Assembly: GCF_019209835.1 (NCBI RefSeq)
Contig: NZ_JAHUTS010000001.1
Coordinates: forward strand, 372,001-436,000
Reading direction: 5' to 3'
Source: Enterovibrio paralichthyis
GTDB lineage: Bacteria > Pseudomonadota > Gammaproteobacteria > Enterobacterales > Vibrionaceae
DNA: 64,000 bases
Shown here piece by piece: positions 15,683 to 24,271 of this stretch. The notes below the pieces were generated by a model. That model was not told where the DNA came from, searched no databases, and saw nothing but the letters and a program-made list of their open reading frames with translations. Numbering within the stretch: the stretch's first letter is position 1; every line of letters starts with the position of its first letter. Position numbers and translations under genes: made by a program.

Positions 15683-16213
15683 TTACACGTTGTCTTTCAT
15701 TTGTTTGACATGGCCTTCATCCAGGTGAATTACTGACAGCATGTCTTCACCAGAGACATCAAACGCCTGACCGAAGCCTTTTACATAGCGGCCAATCACA
15801 GGGTTCAGGCGATAGAGGTTGAAGTCGCCCAGTTGGCTGAGGTTATCGATCATCTCGCCAAGGCGCTCGCGCATCACTTCAACCGCGGTGTTCCAGTGCT
15901 CAGAATCACGCTCTACCGGCTCTGCATTGGTATCAAATGACAGACGGCGGCGGGCGAAGATCGAACGCGCTTCACCTTCGTCTTCGATCATCATGATCGA
16001 CACGGCTTTGCGGTGTTTGAGGTTCTGGCCATGGGTGGCGAGATCGGACACCAGAATGTAGTAACCGCGCTCGGAAAACGCGAACGGCGCGTAGCTGGTG
16101 TGAGGCTTGCCTTCTTTGTCTACCGTGCCAAGTTGCAGTGTTTTGCGTGAATCACGAAATTCCTGGATTTCAGGGCCCAGACGGTTTTGTAGACGTTCTG
16201 CCTTATCGATCAT
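15683..16213 (-). CDS. hutZ: Haem utilisation protein HutZ
   Basis: 176 residues, the length of V. cholerae HutZ, with a pyridoxamine-phosphate-oxidase-like split barrel (LGTVDKEGKPHTSYAPFAF, YYILVSDLATHGQNL). The C-terminal IHLDEGH block is where HugZ/HutZ proteins place the haem-ligand histidine. HutZ degrades or accepts haem in the cytoplasm with HutX as donor. AGGAG precedes the ATG; the start overlaps the hutX stop by four bases (ATGA). Confidence 0.9.
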   Translation of the reverse strand: MIDKAERLQNRLGPEIQEFRDSRKTLQLGTVDKEGKPHTSYAPFAFSERGYYILVSDLATHGQNLKHRKAVSIMMIEDEGEARSIFARRRLSFDTNAEPVERDSEHWNTAVEVMRERLGEMIDNLSQLGDFNLYRLNPVIGRYVKGFGQAFDVSGEDMLSVIHLDEGHVKQMKDNV

Positions 16214-16734
16214 TTTGCCAACTCCTGCTTCATGGCATTAAACAGCTCAATTTGTTCCGGGAACAGCTGACGCTTTTTGTCACGCCCCAGGTAAACTTTA
16301 AACGCACAATGGCCCGATGCATCAAAAAAGCCAATGTAGTAGCTTTCAGTGCCACGGAACGGCTTGCTGACAAAGGCAATATCCGTTACCAGATCCAAAC
16401 GTAAGTGACCGTGTAACTGACCTTCACGCCCCATCAGGTTGTAATAGCCATGCGCCACTTTGCCTTTGGGAAATGGGGCTTTGAATTCAAACACTGAACC
16501 ACCGGAGTGAACGATGGTGGTCACTTTACCCCACATAGGTAAAGCTTCCAGGATTTGCTGTGCCAATGCACCTTCTGCTCGCGCTACCATGTGCTGCGGC
16601 AATGCCAGCGTAATTTCGCCTTCTGACAGCGCCATGGCTTCAGTCATGTTGGATACCGGAGTATGCACATCTTGTTCAAGATACGCCGCTACACGTTGGC
16701 GGGTTTCTGTGCTCACGGTGATCGCTTGTTGCAT
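16210..16734 (-). CDS. hutX: Haem-binding carrier HutX
   Basis: 174 residues from the ATG at 16734, which has AGGAG nine bases upstream; the longer open frame runs back into hutW. It belongs to the HutX/ChuX family of intracellular haem-binding proteins (GGSVFEFKAPFPKGKVAHGYYNL), which hand haem to HutZ. It sits between hutW and hutZ in one leftward operon, as in other Vibrionaceae. Confidence 0.9.
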   Translation of the reverse strand: MQQAITVSTETRQRVAAYLEQDVHTPVSNMTEAMALSEGEITLALPQHMVARAEGALAQQILEALPMWGKVTTIVHSGGSVFEFKAPFPKGKVAHGYYNLMGREGQLHGHLRLDLVTDIAFVSKPFRGTESYYIGFFDASGHCAFKVYLGRDKKRQLFPEQIELFNAMKQELAK

Positions 16735-16747
16735 CGTTGTATTACTC

Positions 16748-18142
16748 CTACGCTGCATGTACTTCAATAGGTTGTTTTTGCAGAACTTCAATCAGGTTTT
16801 GTGCCAGCGTTACCGCCCAGAATTGCCCTGCCAGTGTCAGGGTGAGATAGCGACGGTTCTGGTGACTGTTTTCCAGTCCACTCTTTTCAAAATAGACCAA
16901 GCCGTTTATCTGCCATGCTTCAAACAGCGGCGTTAGTGCTGAGAAGGTGCCTCGTCCAGCTACCTTATCCAGACGGTATTCAGCCAACACGCCTGCATCA
17001 AACGCTGATTTGATTTCCGCTGAGACTGCGCGGTTGGCTGGCGCCATGGTCAACATAGTGACAGGGTAACGCTTATTGTTAATCGCATCGATATAGGTAT
17101 CCATATCCCGCGTCTGCATCATCTGCCGCCCCATCACATTGCCACCAGCACCGGCTCCCAACGGTAAAATCTCCGCGGTCGTTTTCGCCAACGAGTTGTA
17201 AATACTGCGTTCGCGGTTGTTCGATGCCCAGTGATTAACACTTAAGCGTTTCTGGTGATGTTTCGCCATAAACGCGACACCCTGTTCAAACATGGTGGCC
17301 TTCATCTGGGTATCTGCCGGGTGCGGTAATTTGCCCTGCTCAACCATGCGTGCCATTGGCAGACCCTGCATTTCAATCAGCTGGTAAAGGTCGACACCAT
17401 GGGCGCCACTTTCCAGATAATCTGCAAGATCCTGCTGCCATACATCCAGTGTCTGGTGCGGCAATCCATAAAGCAGATCGATCACAATCGGCGCGGCGTT
17501 GTACCCAGCATATTGCTGAATCTTTGCCAATACCGTTTCACGATCATCAAAACGCTTGGCCTGTTTTCTCACCAGGCTATTGAAACTCTGCACCCCAAAG
17601 GAAAAACGGTTAACACCAGCCTCCAGTGCCGCTTCAAATTTGTCCGTGCCAAAGCGGTTAACCCTGCCTTCCAGCGTGATTTCACAATCCGGTGTCAGCG
17701 GAAAGAGACGGCGGATGTCTGAAACGATCTCCCCGATTTGGGTCGCGCTCAGATCCGTTGGCGTACCACCGCCGATATAAACAGCCTGAAATGGTGCCGC
17801 TTGTGTCCACGGCATGGCTGCTTTCCAGCGCATTTCCTGTTTGAGCGCTGCGACATACCCTTCAATCAGGGTTTTGCTGGATGCATATTGGAAGAAGTTG
17901 CAGTAGGTGCAGCGCACCCGGCAAAACGGGATATGAATATACAAACAACGTGTTGGACTGCTCCCCATCACCAAATCTGGCAAGGTGGCGTGCGCCTGCT
18001 TTAGCGAGGGTTGGATCATCTCAGCCGCTACTGGCTGCATCATCCCACCAGCATGGGCACTCCGTTTACGGGTAAAAGCAAAGCGCAATGGATCAGGCGA
18101 GCAATTTCCCACCAAATCCGCATTGCCTAAATCAATGTTCAT
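16748..18142 (-). CDS. hutW: Radical-SAM haem protein HutW
   Basis: 464 residues. The radical SAM cluster CxxxCxxC is at Cys74, Cys78 and Cys81 (CRVRCTYC), followed by the HemN-like GGGTPTDL glycine motif. HutW/ChuW proteins resemble coproporphyrinogen oxidase; ChuW opens the haem ring without oxygen. It is the first gene of the leftward operon and is divergent from tonB across a region with a Fur-like box. Confidence 0.9.
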   Translation of the reverse strand: MNIDLGNADLVGNCSPDPLRFAFTRKRSAHAGGMMQPVAAEMIQPSLKQAHATLPDLVMGSSPTRCLYIHIPFCRVRCTYCNFFQYASSKTLIEGYVAALKQEMRWKAAMPWTQAAPFQAVYIGGGTPTDLSATQIGEIVSDIRRLFPLTPDCEITLEGRVNRFGTDKFEAALEAGVNRFSFGVQSFNSLVRKQAKRFDDRETVLAKIQQYAGYNAAPIVIDLLYGLPHQTLDVWQQDLADYLESGAHGVDLYQLIEMQGLPMARMVEQGKLPHPADTQMKATMFEQGVAFMAKHHQKRLSVNHWASNNRERSIYNSLAKTTAEILPLGAGAGGNVMGRQMMQTRDMDTYIDAINNKRYPVTMLTMAPANRAVSAEIKSAFDAGVLAEYRLDKVAGRGTFSALTPLFEAWQINGLVYFEKSGLENSHQNRRYLTLTLAGQFWAVTLAQNLIEVLQKQPIEVHAA

Positions 18143-18216
18143 CGACTGAACGACCTTCTAATCAAAAACAACAGAGCAAACGACGCCCTGTTTTCGAGAT
18201 TTTTCAATCATATTCA

Positions 18217-18255
18217 AAACAAACGATAATGCAACTGATAATTGATCTCATTTGT
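18217..18255. promoter_or_regulatory. Divergent hutW/tonB promoter region with Fur-like boxes
   Basis: TGATAAT-T-GATCTCA at 18236-18250 matches one Fur half-site perfectly and the other in 4 of 7. A second half-site-like CGATAAT lies at about 18224-18230. Placement between the two arms of a haem-iron locus supports iron control by Fur. Confidence 0.55.
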
Positions 18256-18306
18256 ATTTCGTGCATAATGCACCCTGTTACCCAGTTTTACCCAGCAGGA
18301 GAAAGT

Positions 18307-19065
18307 GTGAACACCCAACGGTATATCGCCTGTGGCGTGGTATCTGTCGCACTACATAGCCTGGCAATTTCCGCCCAGACACCAGCACCACAATTTGCCA
18401 TCAACGACGCCAACAGCGGCCAAACGGTAGCCATACAGTTTGTTGCGCGGGCTGCCGAGCCGGAGAAAGCCCCTGAGCCGTCAGTGGAACCAGAAGAAAC
18501 ACTGGCACCGGAACCCTCACCTGTTGAGGTGAAGAAGGAAACAGCCGATGTGGCGCCCGTTGTGCCCCCAAAACCACGCGTCGATAAGCCGGAAAAGAAA
18601 CGGCCCGAAAAGAAAAAACGCCAGGAGAAAGCAAAACCACCGCTAGAGAAGCCAAAGCCAGTCGTGGAGAAGGTCGCCAAACCAGAACCGGAGAAGGAAA
18701 CCGAAAAGAAACCTAATCAGCGCCCTGAAAAAGATGCCAAACCTGCTGAAGACAGCCAACCGGTTTCTACGTCAGCGTCTTCACCGGTTTTGGTGGATAA
18801 ACCTGCATTCAAAGTGCGCCCTTCTCCACCCAATTATCCGAGAAAGGCAAGACGCCGCGGTATGGAAGGCACGGTACTTCTGGAAGTCTGGCTGGATGAA
18901 GATGGGAATCAAACCCAGCAAAACATTCTCCAAAGTTCAGGGCATGAGTTGTTAGACGACGCCGCCCTGAAGGCCGTAAGGAAATGGCAATTTAATCAAC
19001 ACACCATCAACGGTGTCGCACTGGCACACCGGGTAAGAATTCCTGTTCGTTTTAATCTGGATTAA
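18307..19065 (+). CDS. tonB: TonB energy transducer
   Basis: 252 residues from a GTG at 18307 with AGGAGA upstream; the longer open frame overlaps hutW's start region. It has an N-terminal membrane anchor (YIACGVVSVALHSLAIS), a long Pro/Glu/Lys-rich spacer (about 45-165) and the C-terminal TonB domain (NYPRKARRRGMEGTVLLEVWLDEDGN). It carries proton-motive energy from ExbB-ExbD to outer-membrane receptors such as the neighbouring HutA. The first gene of the rightward operon; exbB starts two bases after its stop. Confidence 0.9.
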   Translation: MNTQRYIACGVVSVALHSLAISAQTPAPQFAINDANSGQTVAIQFVARAAEPEKAPEPSVEPEETLAPEPSPVEVKKETADVAPVVPPKPRVDKPEKKRPEKKKRQEKAKPPLEKPKPVVEKVAKPEPEKETEKKPNQRPEKDAKPAEDSQPVSTSASSPVLVDKPAFKVRPSPPNYPRKARRRGMEGTVLLEVWLDEDGNQTQQNILQSSGHELLDDAALKAVRKWQFNQHTINGVALAHRVRIPVRFNLD

Positions 19066-19067
19066 TC

Positions 19068-19796
19068 ATGTTTGATCTTCAATTTTTCACATCAATCCAC
19101 GCCCAACTCGGGATCATGACCTGGCCGCTTACGCTGTTATCAGCGCTCATGCTGATGCTTATTGTGGAGCGCTGCCTGTTTGCCTTGCTGAACACCAAAA
19201 CCCACAGCGCACAACTGCAACGGGAGATCTATTCACTGTCGCTTTCTGATGAAACACAGCTCGCCCACTATGTAGAAAAGCACAACAAAGATACCAGCAC
19301 GCTGTCCCGTGGGATCGTCATGCTGATCAATCACCGTCACTTCACGAAATCCTTGCGAGAAGAAGCCGTCAGTATCTGGCTGCAAAAGAAACGCCGCCAG
19401 TTTACGGCTGGGCTGAAGCTTTTGAATGTGATTGGTGTGCTGAGCCCACTGATTGGTCTTCTTGGCACTGTGATTGGCCTGATCGAAATGTTTAAGGGAC
19501 TGTCTGCAACTCAGGGGGGCATATCGCCATCAGAACTGGCTGACGGTTTGGGACTGGCGATGTCTACCACAGCAGCCGGTTTGTTGATTGCCTTGCCAGC
19601 CATTGCTTCGTCACAGCTGTTCAGTTTGTGGGCTGACCGTACCCTAGCGAAAATTGAATATGTGCTGAATCACTTTAACTTGCACCTGGCAGGTGTTTCC
19701 TTTGACGAGAGTATTGAGTGCTGCGCCAAAACGTGCCAAACGGCCTGTGCGGCCAATGCAGGCGAAATCCCCACCGCGACGGAAGGCAACGCATGA
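19068..19796 (+). CDS. exbB: ExbB proton channel subunit
   Basis: 242 residues with three membrane segments: one near 20-40, and two in the conserved MotA/TolQ/ExbB core (VIGVLSPLIGLLGTVIGLIEMFKGL and LGLAMSTTAAGLLIALPAIAS). With ExbD it forms the inner-membrane motor for TonB. The C-terminus is longer and Cys-rich. The stop overlaps the exbD start (ATGA). Confidence 0.9.
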   Translation: MFDLQFFTSIHAQLGIMTWPLTLLSALMLMLIVERCLFALLNTKTHSAQLQREIYSLSLSDETQLAHYVEKHNKDTSTLSRGIVMLINHRHFTKSLREEAVSIWLQKKRRQFTAGLKLLNVIGVLSPLIGLLGTVIGLIEMFKGLSATQGGISPSELADGLGLAMSTTAAGLLIALPAIASSQLFSLWADRTLAKIEYVLNHFNLHLAGVSFDESIECCAKTCQTACAANAGEIPTATEGNA

Positions 19797-20209
19797 TCCG
19801 TTCTCAACCAGAATCAGACACCAACAGCTTTACGCCTGACCTTACACCACTGCTGGACATCATTTTCATTGTGATGGTGTTTTTGCTCTTAACCGCAAAC
19901 GTGCAAATCAAGACGTTGGATGTTGCCATTCCACAAACTGAGGACGAAGCGGTGCTCGAAACACCAGATCGGGACGTGTTAGCGATCAATGTGCTGACGT
20001 CTTCCCCTTATTGGGCATTGCAGGGCGAAACGATTGAGGAGTGGTCTGATTTCACAAAGCAGTTTCTCGACGCGGTAGAGGCGAATCCCAAAATGCCTGT
20101 TGTGATTGCAGCAGACAAACAAGCCAGTGTGGAAAACATGCTCAAGGTACTGGCGTTTTTACAAAACAACCAAATCACTGCCACCAACATTGTGATGGAA
20201 AAAGAATGA
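19793..20209 (+). CDS. exbD: ExbD motor subunit
   Basis: 138 residues from the ATG at 19793, which overlaps the exbB stop; the longer frame upstream lies within exbB. A single transmembrane helix contains the key aspartate (FTPDLTPLLDIIFIVMVFLLL), followed by a periplasmic domain. It overlaps hutB by four bases, so exbBD and hutB are translationally linked. Confidence 0.9.
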   Translation: MIRSQPESDTNSFTPDLTPLLDIIFIVMVFLLLTANVQIKTLDVAIPQTEDEAVLETPDRDVLAINVLTSSPYWALQGETIEEWSDFTKQFLDAVEANPKMPVVIAADKQASVENMLKVLAFLQNNQITATNIVMEKE

Positions 20210-21060
20210 AACCAAGAAGCTTATTAACTATTGCTGCGGCGCTTTCCCTTTCGGCATTCAGCCCATTCTCTACAGCAGCAGACGCACGCATTATCAGTGC
20301 TGGTTCAACCGTGACAGAGCTATTGATGGCGATGGATGCGCAAGATCAGTTGGTGGCGGTTGACCTGACAAGCCGTCACTATCTGAATGGTCTGGATATA
20401 CCGGTACTGGGTTATCACCGCCAACTGGCCGCTGAAGGCTTACTGGCCTTAAACCCAACCCACCTTCTCGGCTCACCGGAAATGGGCCCGGATTCTACCT
20501 TGAAGCTTCTCTCAGCCGCTGGCGTCGAGGTCACGGCGCTGCCTGCTGGAAACTCACTGGAAGACTTCAAGACCCGCGTGGATGCGGTTGCCGCCATCAC
20601 AGGGAAACAGCACGAAGGTGAAGCGCTGAAAAAAGACGTCACTGAAAAGATTGCATTGCTTCAAAGCGCACAACCAAACGACAAACCGAAAGTGATGTTC
20701 ATGATGCTTTCTGATGGCAGACCTTTGACCGTTGCTGGCGACAACACCACAGTCAACACGGTGATTACCCTCGCAGGTGGGGTGAATCCGGCCGCAGAAC
20801 ATGCCACCAGCTACAAGCCTCTTTCTGTTGAAGCCATCGTTGAGATGCAACCGGATTACATTCTGATCTCTAACCGCACACTGGATCAGATAGGTGGTAT
20901 GAGTGGCATGCTTGAACAACAGCCCCTTCTGGCCGCTACCCCAGCATTTAAAAACAACAATGTGATCAGGATTTCCGGTTACGCAATTTTGGGCGGCTTT
21001 GGGCTGGCAAGCCTCTACCTTGCTACCGAACTCAATGCCAAGCTGACCGGGACAGAGTGA
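20206..21060 (+). CDS. hutB: Periplasmic haem-binding protein HutB
   Basis: 284 residues with a signal peptide ending near FSTA (about residue 24), then the class III solute-binding fold (RIISAGSTVTELLMAM..., PTHLLGSPEMGP). It binds haem in the periplasm and delivers it to HutCD. Order exbD-hutB-hutC-hutD matches the haem operons of V. cholerae and relatives. Confidence 0.9.
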   Translation: MKPRSLLTIAAALSLSAFSPFSTAADARIISAGSTVTELLMAMDAQDQLVAVDLTSRHYLNGLDIPVLGYHRQLAAEGLLALNPTHLLGSPEMGPDSTLKLLSAAGVEVTALPAGNSLEDFKTRVDAVAAITGKQHEGEALKKDVTEKIALLQSAQPNDKPKVMFMMLSDGRPLTVAGDNTTVNTVITLAGGVNPAAEHATSYKPLSVEAIVEMQPDYILISNRTLDQIGGMSGMLEQQPLLAATPAFKNNNVIRISGYAILGGFGLASLYLATELNAKLTGTE

Positions 21061-21070
21061 TAGACGCGAC

Positions 21071-22114
21071 ATGAACGATGTAATGATCCGCCGTATTCCG
21101 GCTAAGGCTCTGCTTCTGCTTGCTTCACTCGGACTCTATCTTGCTGCAGTCAGCTCAGTGTCACTGGGCGCGATGGAGATCAGCTTTACTGACAGTATCA
21201 AAGCGATGTTCAACCTGCATAGCGATCTGCCTGACTACGTCGCAGTGATCGTGCAGCAGGTGCGCCTGCCGAGAACACTGCTGGCAATAGCTGTCGGCGC
21301 TATTTTGGCGATGTGTGGCACTGTGATGCAGGGTTTGTTCAGAAACCCCCTTGCCGATCCGGGAATCATTGGCGTTTCCGCTGGCGCATCCCTGGGCGCT
21401 GCCATTGCAATCGTGCTGTTTGGTGGGGTTATCTCAAACACGGCATTGCTGGTATTTGGTACCGTGCCCGTATTCGCCTTTATTGGCGGCGCGTTGGCGA
21501 CATACGCCATCTATTATCTGGGAACAAGCAGCAACGGAACCTCAGTCACCATCATGCTGTTGGCCGGTGTTGCGCTTGGCGCGATCGCAGGCGCAGGCAT
21601 GGGTTTGCTCAACTACTTTGCTGACGATCAGGCACTTCGCGACTTGTCACTCTGGAGCATGGGGTCACTGGCCGGCGCCTCTTGGGACGCCATTGCTGTT
21701 GCCTACGTTTCCCTGGCTGTGTTGGCTTTTCTGTTCCAGCGTTATGCCAAACCACTCAATGCGCTTTTACTGGGTGAAGCCGAAGCGCGTCACATGGGAA
21801 TTAATGTTCAACAGCTCAAACGGGTTCTGATCCTGTTGACCGCGGCAGGCGTCGGCGTGACTGTCGCCCTTTCCGGCATGATTGGCTTTATCGGCTTGGT
21901 TGTTCCCCATATCGGACGTATGTTGATTGGCCCCGACCACCGAAATCTGATGCCTGTATCAATGTTGCTTGGCGCGCTTATCCTTCTAGTGTCAGACATG
22001 ATTGCGCGTACTGCCGTCGCGCCGCTCGAGATTCCGGTTGGGATTATCACAGCCGCGTTGGGCGCGCCTTTCTTTCTGGTGTTGCTGATCAAACAGAAAG
22101 GACGACTGGCGTAA
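21071..22114 (+). CDS. hutC: Haem ABC permease HutC
   Basis: 347 residues, FecCD/BtuC-type permease with about ten membrane helices. Signature stretches are RLPRTLLAIAVGAILAMCGTVMQGLFRNPLADPGIIGVSAGA near the N-terminal third and GFIGLVVPHIGRMLIG near residue 270. It forms the membrane channel for haem with HutD. The stop codon shares one base with the hutD start. Confidence 0.9.
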   Translation: MNDVMIRRIPAKALLLLASLGLYLAAVSSVSLGAMEISFTDSIKAMFNLHSDLPDYVAVIVQQVRLPRTLLAIAVGAILAMCGTVMQGLFRNPLADPGIIGVSAGASLGAAIAIVLFGGVISNTALLVFGTVPVFAFIGGALATYAIYYLGTSSNGTSVTIMLLAGVALGAIAGAGMGLLNYFADDQALRDLSLWSMGSLAGASWDAIAVAYVSLAVLAFLFQRYAKPLNALLLGEAEARHMGINVQQLKRVLILLTAAGVGVTVALSGMIGFIGLVVPHIGRMLIGPDHRNLMPVSMLLGALILLVSDMIARTAVAPLEIPVGIITAALGAPFFLVLLIKQKGRLA

Positions 22115-22878
22115 TGAGTTTAGAAATTCGCAATGCCTCCCTGAAGCTGGGCAATAAAGTGCTGTTGGATAACTTTTCTGCCCGTTTCGCATCTGGAGAG
22201 CTGACCATCATCCTTGGCCCCAACGGTACGGGTAAAAGCAGTCTGTTAAAGCTTCTCAGCCTTGAATGGCCAACAGAGGCCGAACTGTTCTATTTCGGTA
22301 AGCCCGCCAACCAGTGGAAAGTGCAAGAACTTGCCGCATCTATGGGGGTGTTGCCACAATCCAGCACCCTGACATTTGCTTTTACCGTTCGCGAAGTGGT
22401 TGAACTCGGTGGATTGACGCTGACAGCCTCACAGCGGGAGATCAGTGCCATTGCGTCGGAAAAAATGGCGCAAACTGATGTGTTACATCTGGCTGAGCGT
22501 TTGTATCCGAGTCTTTCCGGTGGAGAGAAGCAGCGCGTACATCTTGCTAGGGTGTTAACCCAACTGGCGAAATCGGCAGTGCCACCCATCTTGATGCTCG
22601 ACGAGCCAACGTCAGCGCTGGATATTGCCCACCAGCACAGGACATTGGCGCTAGCGAAACAGCTCGCCACCGAGGGATCTGCGGTGATCGCCGTGATCCA
22701 CGATTTAAATCTTGCTGCTCAATACGCAGACAAAATCATTATGCTTAATGACGGAAAAATAGCGGCGCAGGGCTCGCCTGAAGACGTCCTGAAAGCATCC
22801 ACGATTAACGAGGTTTATGGCTGGCCGGTGCAAATCATCCCGCATCCTATTCACAACCACCCAGTCGTCGTCGGCTAG
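22114..22878 (+). CDS. hutD: Haem ABC ATPase HutD
   Basis: 254 residues with Walker A GPNGTGKS (35-42), signature LSGGEKQR, Walker B ILMLDEPTSALD and the switch histidine (VIHDLNLAAQYAD). It powers haem import through HutC. Last gene of the rightward operon, followed by a terminator. Confidence 0.9.
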   Translation: MSLEIRNASLKLGNKVLLDNFSARFASGELTIILGPNGTGKSSLLKLLSLEWPTEAELFYFGKPANQWKVQELAASMGVLPQSSTLTFAFTVREVVELGGLTLTASQREISAIASEKMAQTDVLHLAERLYPSLSGGEKQRVHLARVLTQLAKSAVPPILMLDEPTSALDIAHQHRTLALAKQLATEGSAVIAVIHDLNLAAQYADKIIMLNDGKIAAQGSPEDVLKASTINEVYGWPVQIIPHPIHNHPVVVG

Positions 22879-22885
22879 CACATTG

Positions 22886-22912
22886 AAATGCCCTCTCCCG
22901 GGGGCATTTTTC
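22886..22912 (+). terminator. Terminator of the tonB-hutD operon
   Basis: AAATGCCC and GGGCATTT form a stem with a T-run. Confidence 0.8.
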
Positions 22913-23020
22913 ATGAGATCCTTTCCAGAGTTTGCGCCAATTCGCCCCAGCCTTCCGACAGCTAAAATGCTATGATCACCAACAGATTTATCGAATACGA
23001 CACATAACAAGGATCGGAAA

Positions 23021-24049
23021 ATGATTCGTACTGGCATTGTTGGCTTTGGGTTTGCGGCGCAGACCTTTCATCTCCCTTTTCTTTCTATACTGCCCGACTT
23101 TGACGTTGTCGCCGTGGTTTCCTCCAACCATGATTTAGTGGCAGAAAAACTGCCCGGCGCATCTTACTACTCCAACATCGAAGAAATGCTGCGCGATGCA
23201 GACCTCGATCTCGTCGTTATCACTACCCCAAACCACACTCATTACGATTTGGCAAAGCAATCGCTGGAAGCTGATTGTCATGTGTTGCTGGAAAAGCCTT
23301 TCGTCGTGAACAGCGGTCAAGGGCTCGATTTGATGCAACTTTCCAAGTCCCGTGGAAAAATTCTCTGTCCTTACCAGAACCGTCGTTGGGATGGTGACTT
23401 CCTGACGGTGAAATCACTGATTGAATCCGGTGAGCTGGGTCAGGTGCGGGTATTTGAGTCCCATTTCGACCGCTTCCGCCCTGAAGTGCGCAATCGCTGG
23501 CGTGAACTGCCAGGAGAAGGCACGGGTATTTTGTACGATCTGGGCTCTCATCTGGTCGATCAAGCCTTAACCCTGTTTGGCGATCCTGAGCATGTCACAG
23601 CGCGATGTGCGTCTTTGCGCCCGCAATCCAGCGCGACAGATTACTTCCACGTGACACTTCACTACCCCGATAAGGAAGTACTGCTGACATCCAGCCCGTT
23701 CCGATCAGGGACAGGAACACGTTTTGTGGTTCAAGGTGACAAAGCGACCTTCTCTTGCAGTGCTCTAGATGTTCAAGAACAACAATTACGTGACGGTGTC
23801 ACAGTGACCAATTCAGAATTTGGCCGTCAACCACACCAAGGCAAGCTGGAAATCGGTGACAACGTCACAGACAAGTCAATTGAGTTAGAGCATGGCACGT
23901 ACGCAGAGTTGTTTGCTCAGTTGGCAAGCGCTATTCAACACGGCACGCCACCGCCTATTGATGCCTACGACGCCGTAAAAGGTATCTATACGCTGGAACT
24001 GGCACAACATGCCTCTGCCGCTGGGAAAACAGAACGTTGGGCTTTCTAG
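23021..24049 (+). CDS. Gfo/Idh/MocA-family oxidoreductase
   Basis: 342 residues. The N-terminal Rossmann fold begins IRTGIVGFGFAAQTFHLPFL and includes the family signature ITTPNHTHYDLAKQSLEADCHVLLEKPF (Lys of EKP is the usual catalytic residue). The C-terminal half is the alpha/beta dimerisation domain. It resembles YdgJ of E. coli. Substrate unknown; NAD(P)-dependent sugar or inositol oxidation is typical. The gene carries two matS sites inside its coding sequence (23790 and 23856). Confidence 0.85.
   Translation: MIRTGIVGFGFAAQTFHLPFLSILPDFDVVAVVSSNHDLVAEKLPGASYYSNIEEMLRDADLDLVVITTPNHTHYDLAKQSLEADCHVLLEKPFVVNSGQGLDLMQLSKSRGKILCPYQNRRWDGDFLTVKSLIESGELGQVRVFESHFDRFRPEVRNRWRELPGEGTGILYDLGSHLVDQALTLFGDPEHVTARCASLRPQSSATDYFHVTLHYPDKEVLLTSSPFRSGTGTRFVVQGDKATFSCSALDVQEQQLRDGVTVTNSEFGRQPHQGKLEIGDNVTDKSIELEHGTYAELFAQLASAIQHGTPPPIDAYDAVKGIYTLELAQHASAAGKTERWAF
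23790..23802. other. matS: matS site (MatP-binding)
   Basis: GTGACGGTGTCAC, a perfect match to GTGACRNYGTCAC. Inside the oxidoreductase gene. Confidence 0.8.
23856..23868. other. matS: matS site (MatP-binding)
   Basis: GTGACAACGTCAC, perfect match, 66 bp from the previous site. Confidence 0.8.
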
Positions 24050-24077
24050 CTACATAAACTCTATTGAGGTTCTCTAT

Positions 24078-24105
24078 AAAGCGCATCGGGTCAGGTGCGC
24101 TTTTT
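24078..24105 (+). terminator. Terminator of the oxidoreductase gene
   Basis: AAAGCGCA/TGCGCTTT around a 10-nt loop, followed by T. Confidence 0.75.
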
Positions 24106-24230
24106 CGTTTAGATGTTATTAACCCCAACACGGCACCCTGCCTTGCCCTACATACCCGCCCCGTCAACACGTGCCAAATCAATAAAGACTGCCCACCACT
24201 TTAAGTTATAGTGCGTCAAAGGTAATGAAA

Positions 24231-24252
24231 ATGGCCTGCAATCGCAGGCCAG
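24231..24252 (-). terminator. Terminator of the chromate-transporter gene
   Basis: GGCCTGC/GCAGGCC with a 4-nt loop; on the minus strand ATTTTC follows. TAAGTTATAGTGC (24202-24214) lies just beyond. Confidence 0.6.
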
Positions 24253-24271
24253 ATTGATACATGTGATACGC

